A stretch of 64,000 bases of DNA from Pseudomonas oryzicola. GTDB lineage: Bacteria; Pseudomonadota; Gammaproteobacteria; Pseudomonadales; Pseudomonadaceae. The stretch's first letter is position 1, and each line of letters starts with the position of its first letter. The translations under genes and the position numbers were made by a program. The DNA lies in NCBI RefSeq assembly GCF_014269185.2, contig NZ_JABWRZ020000001.1, positions 3,373,001 to 3,437,000 on the forward strand. Reading direction: 5' to 3'. Under the pieces are notes generated by a model. That model worked only from the letters and a program-made list of their open reading frames with translations, was not told the DNA's origin and did no database searches. Positions 19,116-28,272 of this stretch are shown here, piece after piece.

Positions 19116-22100
19116 TCAAGCCGCCGCCTGTTCTGCCTGCCGGTCCAGCGCATCGAGTGTCAGCGTCATCATCAGTTCGCGTTCCGCCGCCTGCCGCTCG
19201 CCTGCCACCCGATTGATTTCGGCCAAACGCTCCGCCTCGGGCAGGTTGAAGTCGCCCTGCAACGCCTCCACGCGCTCGTGAAAGGGAGCGTCGAGCAACT
19301 CGAACCGCGTTGCATAGGCTGCGCGCAGGTGCGCTTGCCAGAAGTCACGCACGATCAATGAACTGGCAAGCCGCTCTCCGGTTTCATTGGCCAGCACCCA
19401 GTTCTGCGCCTGCGCCAATTGCCGCGCCCCTACCTGGGCGAGCGTACGAAAAGTCATGCCACTGGTGAGGACCGGCAACTCGAGCTGCTCGCGCAGCCCC
19501 AGGCGATAAGCCAGTACTATGTCGATCGGATCTGTGCCTCGCCCATCGAGTTCACGCGCGAGCACGTCCTGCTGGGCAAACTGATCGACCTCATCCAGCC
19601 GCCACATTTGCCGGCCGAGCCGCAGCAGTGCCTGCTCCTGCCCACCCGTCGCCTGGGTACGGGCCCGCCACACCAGCAAACGCAGCTCCAGGTCGCTGAA
19701 ACGCAGGGCCACGCTGTCCTGGCAGGTCAACTGCTCGGCGTCATTGAACATCAGCTCGCGCAGCTCGTCCGACCCTCTCATGGCGCGCAGCACCTCCAGC
19801 ACCCGGCCAGCCAGGTAACGTGCCCCGGTCAGGCGCTGGAAGTCTTCGGTCTCCATCAAGCGTTCAAGCAGGTTGAAGAACTGCGTGGCATCAGGCATGG
19901 CTTCCAGGGCCTCCCAGTGGGCGCCGAGCTCGGTACGCAAGCTGACCCCGGCCGCATCCATCCAGCGCAACCGTGCGGGTACCGCCGCCGCGCCACCATC
20001 GGCCATTGCGGCAAGCAACACCGTATGCAGCCGCTGGGCTTCGAGCTCGTCAAAAGGGTTACCTCTGAGGTGCACTTCGTACTCCGTCCATAGCCGCGAA
20101 TCATAGAAACCCTCCGGCATGCTGGTTATGAGGTTGTCGCGAAAATCCACCACCCTCAGGGAGGTGCTTTGGAGGAGTCCATAAGGGACGCTCCGGATAC
20201 CGGTTTCGGCAAGCCGCAGCTCGCGCAGGCGCGGCAGCCCACTCAACGAGAACGGCCGACCCAAAGGGTTATGCGACAAGTCGACGTACACCAGATTGGG
20301 GCAACTGGCCAGAATGGTGGCTTGCCCGGGATCCAGGCTGATGCGGTTTCGCTGCAGGCTCAGACGCTGCAGGTTGGGCATGCGCAGCAGCGCTTGCGGG
20401 ATCCGGACAAGCCGGTTGCTGGGCATCTCCAGGCCACGGATGTTCGGGAATGCGCGCAGGAAACTCTCGGGCACATCTTCAAGCTGCATATTCTGCAGCG
20501 TCAGCGCATTTACATGGGCAAACACCACCTGTTCGGTAAACGTCGGCAGGCTGCTGGTGCGCGTTTCGGCCATGTCCCACCGGTACACCATGCCGGGCCC
20601 CACCTCTTGCGCGCCCTCCTCGGTCATCTGTTGCCAGCAACTGCGCAATGCATGACGCAACCGGCGCCGGTTCTCTCGCTCGGTGGTGTTGGTGGCGGCA
20701 TGAACCCAGCGGCGCAACTGCGTGGTGAGTGCATCGAAGGTCTGCTCGTACTGCTGCAACGTGCGCTCCAGCCCCAGAACCGAGCTGCGCGCCTGTTCTA
20801 CCCAGGCAAACACCTGGTCATCGGTGAAGGTCGGGTACAGGTAGCGCACGCGGCGCAGGATCGGCCCTGGTCGATACGCGCTTGGCGAGCGGCCGGGTAG
20901 GCGCCCGCTCAAGGGGTAGCCGATACGGCCGTCCGCCAGCCGGGTGGGCAGGTGCAGCCCCGACGTGGGCGAAGGGCTGAGCAGTTGCTCGACAGCCTGA
21001 CGCCTGGCCAGGGCTTGGCGCGTGAGCAGCACCCGCAGGTTATGGGCAAAAGGCTCAGGCACCTGCAGGGCTGCGCGCAGGTCATCGCCATAGGCATGGC
21101 TGATGACCTCGAACAGCTCGCCCGCCTCGCCAACGGCCAGCCCTTGCGGGTCGATACGCTGGAACAGCCCGTTGTCGAAGACCAGGTCGCAGGCCGGGCT
21201 ACCCGCCTGCATCGTCGCAACCGGTACAGTGCGTTCCCCGCCATTGAACAGCCGCCAGCGTATCCCGTCGCTGGCCGCCGGCAAATGCTCGAGCATCGCC
21301 AGCACAACGCGGGCAAGGTCGAGGTTTTGCGGGGTATCCCAGTGCAGCGCTTCGAACACCCGCACCATGCGCACGTCAGTCAGTCGCTGCCTGGCGGCCT
21401 CGGCCAGGCGTAACGAGATGCGCCCGGTCAGTTGCAGGCGTTCCCGGTCCGCTGCACTGGCCTTGGCCAGCAACGCTTGTGCGGCACGCCAATGAAGCCC
21501 CGGGAACACGCGCCGCAGCGCCATGACATCAGGGTCGCCTGCCACTACCTGGGCTTCAGCCTGATAGACCTGCTCGAACAACCTCCGCCGCTGGGCCCAG
21601 GCCAGGTCCGCCAGGGCTTGCCCGGAAAGGCCCGCACTCCCTGCAAGGCCGTCGAGCTGCGCCCGCACCACACTGTCTTCGGGCGGCTGCCCGGCCCGCA
21701 AGCGGGCCACCAATGTACGAATCCGCTGGTCTATCAGCACCCGCTGGGCGCTGTCGACTACTCCCGGCTCGGGCGCGCGTCCCAGTACATGCCAGGCGCG
21801 TAGCTGGTCGCTGTCCAGGTCGTGGATGCCCAGCACTTCGTCAATCTGCTCGTCCTGTAACTGCGCCAGTTGGCCACCCAGGCGCCTGAACAGGTAGCGA
21901 GGCGCATCCCACTGCATCGGCTGTTCGTACCAGAGCCTCCAGGCGCCGGCACCATTGTGCACCAGCAGCGGCCCGTGGCCGTTGCGCGGCCGCAATTGCC
22001 AGCAGCCATCGGTACTGCGCTGCACCACCCGGTAGAAGTGCTCATCGATGACTACCCAGGTGCGCTCCCCGTGGCGCCACACACCTTGCGCATCACTCAC

Positions 22101-23609
22101 CGCATCGGCAGGTGGCGACTCGCCACGAAAGGCTGCCAGGTCACCGTCCCATAAACACACGGTGCCATCCTCCAGGCGCGCCTGGGGCATGCAGTCGACC
22201 CGCAGCGAGCGCTGCCACAGGCGCCGTGCCGCGCCCAGTGCGGTGCCTGTGGCAGCGATCACGGCCAGGTCGGTGGCCACCTCGGTGATGTGGTCCAGTG
22301 CTTCACGGACATCCCCCTCCTGCCACGCCGCCACCGACTGAAACACATCATCCAGCCATTTCCAGGCAAGCATGGCCACCAGCACGGTCCCCAGTGCGGG
22401 CAGGTAAAGACTGGCAGCGCTCAGAACGGTCAGCCCCAGCGCCTTCAGGCGTTGCTCGTACGCCAGCTGGACCTGCCGGTCCAGCTTCGCGACAGGGGGC
22501 GCGAACACCTCGGCATCATCCTTGACCTGAGCAACGCGCAGTGCCGCGAGGTGTTTGAACACATAAGCCCCCATAGGCTGCATGCGTTCGTGAAGGTCGA
22601 TGTTGGCCCATGTCGTCAGGTCGTCGTAGCCCGCCTCGATGTGCGAAAAAAACGCCTGGCTGTCACGTGCCCGTACGAAGCGAGCGAAAAACTGCCGGTA
22701 GCTGGCCATTCGCAAGCGCTGCCCCAGCACACGCCGGGCAAACTGCTGCAGATCGTCATGGGCGCTCCACGCGCCGTGAGGGTCACCCGGGATATGCACC
22801 AGCACGCGCCTGGTACTGGTATGCAGCGGGGCAAAGGTTTCATCGCGAACGTCGAGCACCACGATCTGCTGCAGCGGGCAACCCAGCACTTCAAGGCGCT
22901 TGCCCAGTACCCGTGTGTCATTGAGCTGGGATAACCAGCCGTCACGCCAGAGTTTGACCAGCAATTCAAGCTCTGCTTCGTCGAGCACACCCGCATGGTG
23001 AGCCTGCATGGCATCGATCAGCATGCCGTGACGCACGCTGTCTGCCAGCAACGCCTTGCTCTGCGGCGTTGCCAGGTAGCTGTCCAGATGCTGCTGGTAA
23101 CGCTCACCCAGGTCCAGTTCGCGAACCAGGCTGGCGAAAGCCACGGCACTGGGCGACTCCAGTGGCGTGCCGTCGGCCTGATAGAGGCCACAGCCCGGCG
23201 CCTGGCCAGCGGCCTTTGCTTCAGCAGCAGCAAAGCCGTGCAACGCTGCCTCGAGCAGGGGAATCTGGTAATAGACCCGTTGGGTCAAAGGCACGCGAAT
23301 CGGCGCATAGGTGCTCAGCGGCTTTTCAAATGCCGTACGCATCCACAAATGGCCAAGGTCGTGATCCAAGCCATAGCGGGCCTGCAGTGCCTGGCTCAGC
23401 AAGGGTGTGGCGAAGCGATCGATCGGCACAATCTGCTGCAACAAGGCCTGCAAGCGGTATCGGCAGTCCAGGCTGCCCCTCAGTGCCTGGCACAGGACCC
23501 TCATGTGCTCGGGCTTGCCCGGGCGCATCCAGCCGGGCAAGCGCTTGGCGATGATGGCGTCCTGCTCGGCTTGTTCGAGCAGGTCGTGTGTGGCTTGCAA
23601 ATTACCCAT
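19116..23609 (-). CDS. Giant LRR-NEL protein, predicted E3 ubiquitin ligase effector (copy 1)
   Basis: This 1497-residue protein has an N-terminal dermonecrotic-toxin-like region (DUF6543 type) over roughly the first 600 residues, including a hydrophobic stretch (VLSAASLYLPALGTVLVAML, near 400). A conserved middle region contains GPLLVHNGAGAWRLWYEQP. Leucine-rich repeats lie at about 1030-1190 (LQRLSLQRNRI, LVYVDLSHNPL). A C-terminal NEL domain has the catalytic CxD motif in LTCQDSVALRFSDLE, with Cys1296 and Asp1298, then LLRLGRQMWRLDEVDQFA. NEL domains of the IpaH/SspH type transfer ubiquitin in host cells. There is no signal peptide, so the export route is unknown. GGAGG precedes the ATG. 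A tandem paralogue lies upstream. Confidence 0.88.
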   Translation of the reverse strand: MGNLQATHDLLEQAEQDAIIAKRLPGWMRPGKPEHMRVLCQALRGSLDCRYRLQALLQQIVPIDRFATPLLSQALQARYGLDHDLGHLWMRTAFEKPLSTYAPIRVPLTQRVYYQIPLLEAALHGFAAAEAKAAGQAPGCGLYQADGTPLESPSAVAFASLVRELDLGERYQQHLDSYLATPQSKALLADSVRHGMLIDAMQAHHAGVLDEAELELLVKLWRDGWLSQLNDTRVLGKRLEVLGCPLQQIVVLDVRDETFAPLHTSTRRVLVHIPGDPHGAWSAHDDLQQFARRVLGQRLRMASYRQFFARFVRARDSQAFFSHIEAGYDDLTTWANIDLHERMQPMGAYVFKHLAALRVAQVKDDAEVFAPPVAKLDRQVQLAYEQRLKALGLTVLSAASLYLPALGTVLVAMLAWKWLDDVFQSVAAWQEGDVREALDHITEVATDLAVIAATGTALGAARRLWQRSLRVDCMPQARLEDGTVCLWDGDLAAFRGESPPADAVSDAQGVWRHGERTWVVIDEHFYRVVQRSTDGCWQLRPRNGHGPLLVHNGAGAWRLWYEQPMQWDAPRYLFRRLGGQLAQLQDEQIDEVLGIHDLDSDQLRAWHVLGRAPEPGVVDSAQRVLIDQRIRTLVARLRAGQPPEDSVVRAQLDGLAGSAGLSGQALADLAWAQRRRLFEQVYQAEAQVVAGDPDVMALRRVFPGLHWRAAQALLAKASAADRERLQLTGRISLRLAEAARQRLTDVRMVRVFEALHWDTPQNLDLARVVLAMLEHLPAASDGIRWRLFNGGERTVPVATMQAGSPACDLVFDNGLFQRIDPQGLAVGEAGELFEVISHAYGDDLRAALQVPEPFAHNLRVLLTRQALARRQAVEQLLSPSPTSGLHLPTRLADGRIGYPLSGRLPGRSPSAYRPGPILRRVRYLYPTFTDDQVFAWVEQARSSVLGLERTLQQYEQTFDALTTQLRRWVHAATNTTERENRRRLRHALRSCWQQMTEEGAQEVGPGMVYRWDMAETRTSSLPTFTEQVVFAHVNALTLQNMQLEDVPESFLRAFPNIRGLEMPSNRLVRIPQALLRMPNLQRLSLQRNRISLDPGQATILASCPNLVYVDLSHNPLGRPFSLSGLPRLRELRLAETGIRSVPYGLLQSTSLRVVDFRDNLITSMPEGFYDSRLWTEYEVHLRGNPFDELEAQRLHTVLLAAMADGGAAAVPARLRWMDAAGVSLRTELGAHWEALEAMPDATQFFNLLERLMETEDFQRLTGARYLAGRVLEVLRAMRGSDELRELMFNDAEQLTCQDSVALRFSDLELRLLVWRARTQATGGQEQALLRLGRQMWRLDEVDQFAQQDVLARELDGRGTDPIDIVLAYRLGLREQLELPVLTSGMTFRTLAQVGARQLAQAQNWVLANETGERLASSLIVRDFWQAHLRAAYATRFELLDAPFHERVEALQGDFNLPEAERLAEINRVAGERQAAERELMMTLTLDALDRQAEQAAA

Positions 23610-23669
23610 GATGCCGCCTCCGCGTGCTGAGAAAACGCAAGGCTATCGACGGACGAGCCCCCCAGGTGC

Positions 23670-23685
23670 CTAGCGGATTACCACC
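23670..23685 (-). promoter_or_regulatory. Upstream element shared by both NEL genes (copy 1)
   Basis: On the coding strand this reads GGTGGTAATCCGCTAG and lies 61 bases upstream of the ATG at 23609. The copy-2 gene has GGTGGTACCTGGCTAG 60 bases upstream of its own ATG, with 12 of 16 positions identical. The conserved distance suggests a promoter or activator site, but its nature is unknown. Confidence 0.4.
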
Positions 23686-23718
23686 TGCTGCACCGGCAAG
23701 GGCTGTACCCGGGCACCG

Positions 23719-26700
23719 CTACCTCGGCGCAGCCACAGGCATCATCACCGCCGTCAGGTGGCGGCCCAACGCCTCCCGTGTCAGTTGTTTGGTCACATTG
23801 AGTTCCCACTGCTGCACGCGCTCCTGAAGCCGATCGATGTCCGCTTGCGCGGCGTTACGCTCGACCAGCGCTTCCAGTTCGGCATGGAAGAAATGTGGTG
23901 TGCTCAGGCGCGTCGCGAAGGCGCGTGCCAGGTGCTCCTTCCAGAACGGTGTGGTCGAGAGATAATCGACCAGTGCGTCCCTGGACTGGGCAACCCGCAC
24001 CAGCTGCGCGGCGGCATCGATATCCGCCGGCGACAGGTTGGCAACGCCGGGGTTGAGCATTTCGTCGTGCTCGACAGGCAGGTCCAGCGCGTCGGCCAGC
24101 GCCAGTCGGTAGGCCAGTGCGAACTCCAGCGACTCCTCAGGCCGGCCGGCGCGCACAGCGTGCAAGCTACCCACTTGGTCCAGGGTATCCAACCGCCAGC
24201 ATTGCCCGCCCAGGTGCAACAGCGCCCGCTCAGGGTCGTCGGCCACGCTGCCGTGCAGCGCTTTCCATTTGCGCATGCGTACTTCCAGATCGCTGAAGCG
24301 CAAGGTTGCATTGTCCTGGCAATGCTCGGTCAGCGCATGTGCGTACAGTTCCGTGCGCAGCAGAGGTTGTTCATTCATCGACACCAGCATGCGCAGCACC
24401 CTGAGGGCCAGGTAGCGCGCCAGGAACTCGTGCTGGAAATCGGCCGAACCGGTCAAACGCTGCAGCAGGTGAAAGAAGTCTCTCGACGCCTCCTGGCCAT
24501 TGAGCTTGCCCCAGATATCGGCCATGCGATCGCGTTCAGCGGGTTGCACCAGGTCGGTCCAGCGCAGCATCGTCGGCACTTGGTCTTCGACTACCTCATG
24601 CCAGGAATCCTGGTCGCGCAGCAACGGGTTACCTGCAAGCCAGACCCGCCCCGCGTGCCACAAGTCCGAGCGATAGAACCCGTAGGGCAAGGTGCGGATC
24701 GCGTTGTGGCTCACATCCAGCGTATGAAGGTGCGGTGCCTCCATGACCCCGGCCGGCATCTGCGTCAACCGCGCGCCCCGCAGCATCAAGGCATTGAGCC
24801 GGGGCATGCCTGTCACTGACAGCGCACTGCTCAGCGGGTTGTGGGACAGGTTGAGGTAAACCAGCGAGCGGCAGGCCTGCAACAGGGCTGGCATACCCCC
24901 CTCGGGCCCGATCTGGTTGTTCGACAGGTCCAGCACCTGCAGGCGCTCGGCCATGGCCTGGGTCAACGCCAACGTACGCAGTCGGCAATTGCTGATGTGC
25001 AACGTGCTCAGCGTGGAGAAGGCGTGCAGAAACGTGTGCGGCACGGTGGTTATCTGCAGTGATCGCAAAGCCAGGTCCGACACATGCGCGAAGCTGACCG
25101 TCGCCGGGATCGCCGGCAGGGCATCCAGATCACTGTTGTAGCAACTCAGCAAATAGCCGCGGCCCGCCTCTACAGCCCTCAGCTGTTTGGGCACCAGGTA
25201 GCGCCAGCAGTCAATGAGCCCCCGGGCGAACTCGCGGCGTGCCTTCCAGGCCCAGGCCTTGACCGTGCCCACCTGCCAGCTCTTCAGGGTTCGCCGCAAG
25301 GTCGCCAGCTGTTGCTTCAGCTCGGCCAGTTCCGTCGCTGGGTCACGTTGCGACGCTCGCAACCGTTCCAGCCAGTGCTCGACTTCGTCATCGTCGAAAC
25401 CCGGATAAAGGTCACGCAGTTCGGCGGCCAGGTTCCTGACCACTGCCCGGTCGAGCCCCAGACACTGGCGCCAACCACTCAACGGGTAACCGATGCGGCC
25501 GTTGGCCAGGCGTAACGGCATGAACATGCTGCCATTCGAGGGCTTGATGCCAAGCACCTCGGCAATCACGTCCCGCTGTCGCGCCACTTGCCGTGCCAGC
25601 TCGTTGCGTAGCTGCAAGGCGAACGGTCTGCCAATGGCCAATGCCGCACGCTGCTCACGGGTATACCCGCTGGCGATCTGCTGGAACAACTCACCGGCAG
25701 GGCCCAACGGCCCCTGGTCATCGCTGAGGTGGAACAGGCCATCCCGGTACCTGAGCTGCAACTGCCGCCCGCTCCCCCGTGTACTGAGCAGCGGCGCGCC
25801 GGCGTCACCGTCGAACAATTGCCAGCGCGGGCCGGTGTCCGCGTCAGGCACGCGCTCGAGCATGCCCAGGGTGAAGCGCGCAAGGTCGAGGGTTTGCGGC
25901 GTGTCGAACAACAGGGCTTCGTGTACACGTATGCAACGGATGCGTTTGACCAGTGTCGCTGCCGAGAGCAACAGGTCGTCCGGGCTTGCCGTGCGCAGCA
26001 GGTGTTCCGCCGCCAGCCGGTGCAGGCTGGCAAAATCGCGCTGTAATGCCTGCGTATCCTCCGTCAGAGGGTACTGTTCGTAGTACAACTGCCCCAGCAA
26101 CGAACGGCGACGGTTCCAGAGGTAATCAGCCAGCTCGTCATTCGCCACATCCCCTGTACCTTGCCAACGCTGGGCCCGGGCAAGCAGTGCCGTATCGGCC
26201 ACCGGCCCGCCTGCGCGCAGCTGGCTGACCAAGGCCTTGATGCGGTTCGCCAGCCTGATCCGGCTGACGGTGTCCACCACGCAGGCATCCGCTGCCTGGC
26301 CGCACACATGCAAGCCGCGCAAGTCGTCCGGTTCCATCCCGTGAATGGCCAGCACGTGATCGATCTGGTCGTCTTCCAGTTGCCTGAACTCGCCGCCCAG
26401 CCGCCGAAACATAGCGTGCGTGTCGTCCCACTCCAGCGGCTGCTCGCACCAGACCCGCCAGGCACCGGCGCCGTTGTGGCGCAACTGCGGGCCGTGGCCT
26501 TGCCTGGGCAGCAGGCGCCATTGCTCGTCGTCGCCTTGTACCACTTCGTAGAAATAGCCTTGCATGTTCACCCAGCAACGCTCGCCCAGACGATACACAC
26601 CTGCAGCATCGGGCTGCGCCTGCAGCGCAGGCGGCGTAGTGCGAAAGGGCGCCAGATCGAAGCGCCAAAGCTTTTCGCTGCCATCCTCGAGCCGTGCCGT

Positions 26701-28194
26701 GACCAGTTGCTCGACCAGGTCGGTTTTACGCGTCACCGCGCCACCCAGCACAGACGTGATGCCCGCCGTGATGAGTGTCCTGGCGACATCCAGCAGGTGC
26801 TGGAGGGCAGCACGGGTATCACCTTCGCGCCAGCTTTCCAGCGCATGGAATGCGGCCTTGAGCATGTCCCAGGCCGTGGCTGCCACCATCACCGCAGCAA
26901 TGAGCGGCACGAACAGCCCTGCTACCCCTGCCGCAGCCCAGGCGCCGGCTTCCAGGCGTTCACGCTGCGCCTGCTGTACACCGCTATCGATCATGCGCAC
27001 CGGTACCGCGATGAATGCCGCGTCATCCTTGATCACATCGATACGCGCCTGGGCCTGGTGGTCGAACAAAGGCAGTGCACAGTCCACCAGGTACTGTTCC
27101 ATATCCCGCGAAGCCGCTTCGGTGACATCTGCAAGCTCTGCGGTAACCCGGGCGAAAAAACCGGCCTGATCACGCAGGCGTAGGAAACGCCTGAAGAAAT
27201 GCTGGTATTGAGGGTCGGCGAGGCGTTTGCCTAACGTCCTGCGAACAAACGTGTCGAGGTCTGGTGCAGCACACCATGGGCAGACCGGATCACCAGGCAG
27301 GTACACCAGCACCCGTCTGGTGCTGGTAAAACCCAGCGTGGTACGAGTGACGTGCAGCACGATGATCTGCTCCAGCGTGCATCCAAAGGCTTGCAGACGC
27401 CTGGCGGCGACCGGGTCGCCCGCGAACCTGCCAGGCTCACCGCTGCTGCACAACCCCAGGACCAGGGCCAGTTCTGCAGCGGTCAGGGCCGCCCCGGCCA
27501 TTGCCTTGAAGGCATCCACCTGCATGTTCGACACCAGTTGCGCCTTGAGCGTGGCTTGCACGCCCTCGGTGCCTCTGGCGGGCGGGTACAGGACGGTGTC
27601 CAGGTGCTCCTGGTAACGCTCGCCCAGATCCAGCTGGCGGCACAGCTTGGCCAACGCCGGAGCGCTCACCCCCGGTACCATCACACCCGCCGCGTCCACC
27701 AGGCAGTCGCTGCGCGGCAGGGTGCCCGGTCTCGCTTCATCCTCGGTGAAATTGGCCAGCGCAGCGTCGACAAGTGCGATGTCGTAGTGGTTTTTTTCCT
27801 GCTGCGCCAAGTGGCCCGTGGCCAGTTCGGAATCAGGCGAAACGGTGAAGTAGGTGTGGCGGTAGAACAACGTATCGGGGTCGTGCAGGGCATGCAGTTT
27901 CTCCTGCAACGCCCGCTGCAGCAGCGGTTTGCACAACGCGCGAATGCCTTGCAGCGGCGCCAGTTGGCGCTGCAGACGCTGGTGGCAGTCGAAACTGTCT
28001 TGCAGGGCCTGCAGCAGCGTTGTCAGTTGTTCCGCCGTTACCGAAGAAGGCGGCTGCGGCGCACTGTCGGGGCTTACCAGGTTCAGCCCGCTCAGCCAGG
28101 CCGGTAAGCGGCGGGCGAGGATGCCGTCCTGAAAGCCTCGCTCCAGGTCCAGGGTTGTGGGCAATGCTCGGGTCGGATTCAGACGGTTCTGCAT
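23719..28194 (-). CDS. Giant LRR-NEL protein, predicted E3 ubiquitin ligase effector (copy 2)
   Basis: This 1491-residue paralogue of the next gene has the same architecture. It has a toxin-like N-terminal region with a hydrophobic patch (GLFVPLIAAVMVAATAW), a conserved middle block (GPQLRHNGAGAWRVWCEQPL), and leucine-rich repeats at about 1030-1190 (LQVLDLSNNQI, LVYLNLSHNPL). The NEL domain has its CxD site in HCQDNATLRFSDLE (Cys1292, Asp1294) and LLHLGGQCWRLDTLDQVG. Overall divergence from copy 1 is large, so the duplication is old. TGGAGG precedes the ATG. No secretion, chaperone or immunity gene is adjacent. The E3 role is inferred from the NEL motif. Targets could be plant, amoebal or insect proteins. 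Confidence 0.88.
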   Translation of the reverse strand: MQNRLNPTRALPTTLDLERGFQDGILARRLPAWLSGLNLVSPDSAPQPPSSVTAEQLTTLLQALQDSFDCHQRLQRQLAPLQGIRALCKPLLQRALQEKLHALHDPDTLFYRHTYFTVSPDSELATGHLAQQEKNHYDIALVDAALANFTEDEARPGTLPRSDCLVDAAGVMVPGVSAPALAKLCRQLDLGERYQEHLDTVLYPPARGTEGVQATLKAQLVSNMQVDAFKAMAGAALTAAELALVLGLCSSGEPGRFAGDPVAARRLQAFGCTLEQIIVLHVTRTTLGFTSTRRVLVYLPGDPVCPWCAAPDLDTFVRRTLGKRLADPQYQHFFRRFLRLRDQAGFFARVTAELADVTEAASRDMEQYLVDCALPLFDHQAQARIDVIKDDAAFIAVPVRMIDSGVQQAQRERLEAGAWAAAGVAGLFVPLIAAVMVAATAWDMLKAAFHALESWREGDTRAALQHLLDVARTLITAGITSVLGGAVTRKTDLVEQLVTARLEDGSEKLWRFDLAPFRTTPPALQAQPDAAGVYRLGERCWVNMQGYFYEVVQGDDEQWRLLPRQGHGPQLRHNGAGAWRVWCEQPLEWDDTHAMFRRLGGEFRQLEDDQIDHVLAIHGMEPDDLRGLHVCGQAADACVVDTVSRIRLANRIKALVSQLRAGGPVADTALLARAQRWQGTGDVANDELADYLWNRRRSLLGQLYYEQYPLTEDTQALQRDFASLHRLAAEHLLRTASPDDLLLSAATLVKRIRCIRVHEALLFDTPQTLDLARFTLGMLERVPDADTGPRWQLFDGDAGAPLLSTRGSGRQLQLRYRDGLFHLSDDQGPLGPAGELFQQIASGYTREQRAALAIGRPFALQLRNELARQVARQRDVIAEVLGIKPSNGSMFMPLRLANGRIGYPLSGWRQCLGLDRAVVRNLAAELRDLYPGFDDDEVEHWLERLRASQRDPATELAELKQQLATLRRTLKSWQVGTVKAWAWKARREFARGLIDCWRYLVPKQLRAVEAGRGYLLSCYNSDLDALPAIPATVSFAHVSDLALRSLQITTVPHTFLHAFSTLSTLHISNCRLRTLALTQAMAERLQVLDLSNNQIGPEGGMPALLQACRSLVYLNLSHNPLSSALSVTGMPRLNALMLRGARLTQMPAGVMEAPHLHTLDVSHNAIRTLPYGFYRSDLWHAGRVWLAGNPLLRDQDSWHEVVEDQVPTMLRWTDLVQPAERDRMADIWGKLNGQEASRDFFHLLQRLTGSADFQHEFLARYLALRVLRMLVSMNEQPLLRTELYAHALTEHCQDNATLRFSDLEVRMRKWKALHGSVADDPERALLHLGGQCWRLDTLDQVGSLHAVRAGRPEESLEFALAYRLALADALDLPVEHDEMLNPGVANLSPADIDAAAQLVRVAQSRDALVDYLSTTPFWKEHLARAFATRLSTPHFFHAELEALVERNAAQADIDRLQERVQQWELNVTKQLTREALGRHLTAVMMPVAAPR

Positions 28195-28253
28195 GTCGCG
28201 CCTCCAGGGGAATGGGAGGTGCGAAATTAGTAGCTGCCCCAGGCCAGCGAGTG

Positions 28254-28269
28254 CTAGCCAGGTACCACC
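28254..28269 (-). promoter_or_regulatory. Upstream element shared by both NEL genes (copy 2)
   Basis: Coding-strand GGTGGTACCTGGCTAG lies 60 bases before the ATG at 28194, directly after the end of polB. It matches the copy-1 element at 23670-23685 in 12 of 16 bases and in position. Downstream, GCTACTAAT could be a -10 region of the stationary-phase type. This is pattern evidence only. Confidence 0.4.
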
Positions 28270-28272
28270 GCG

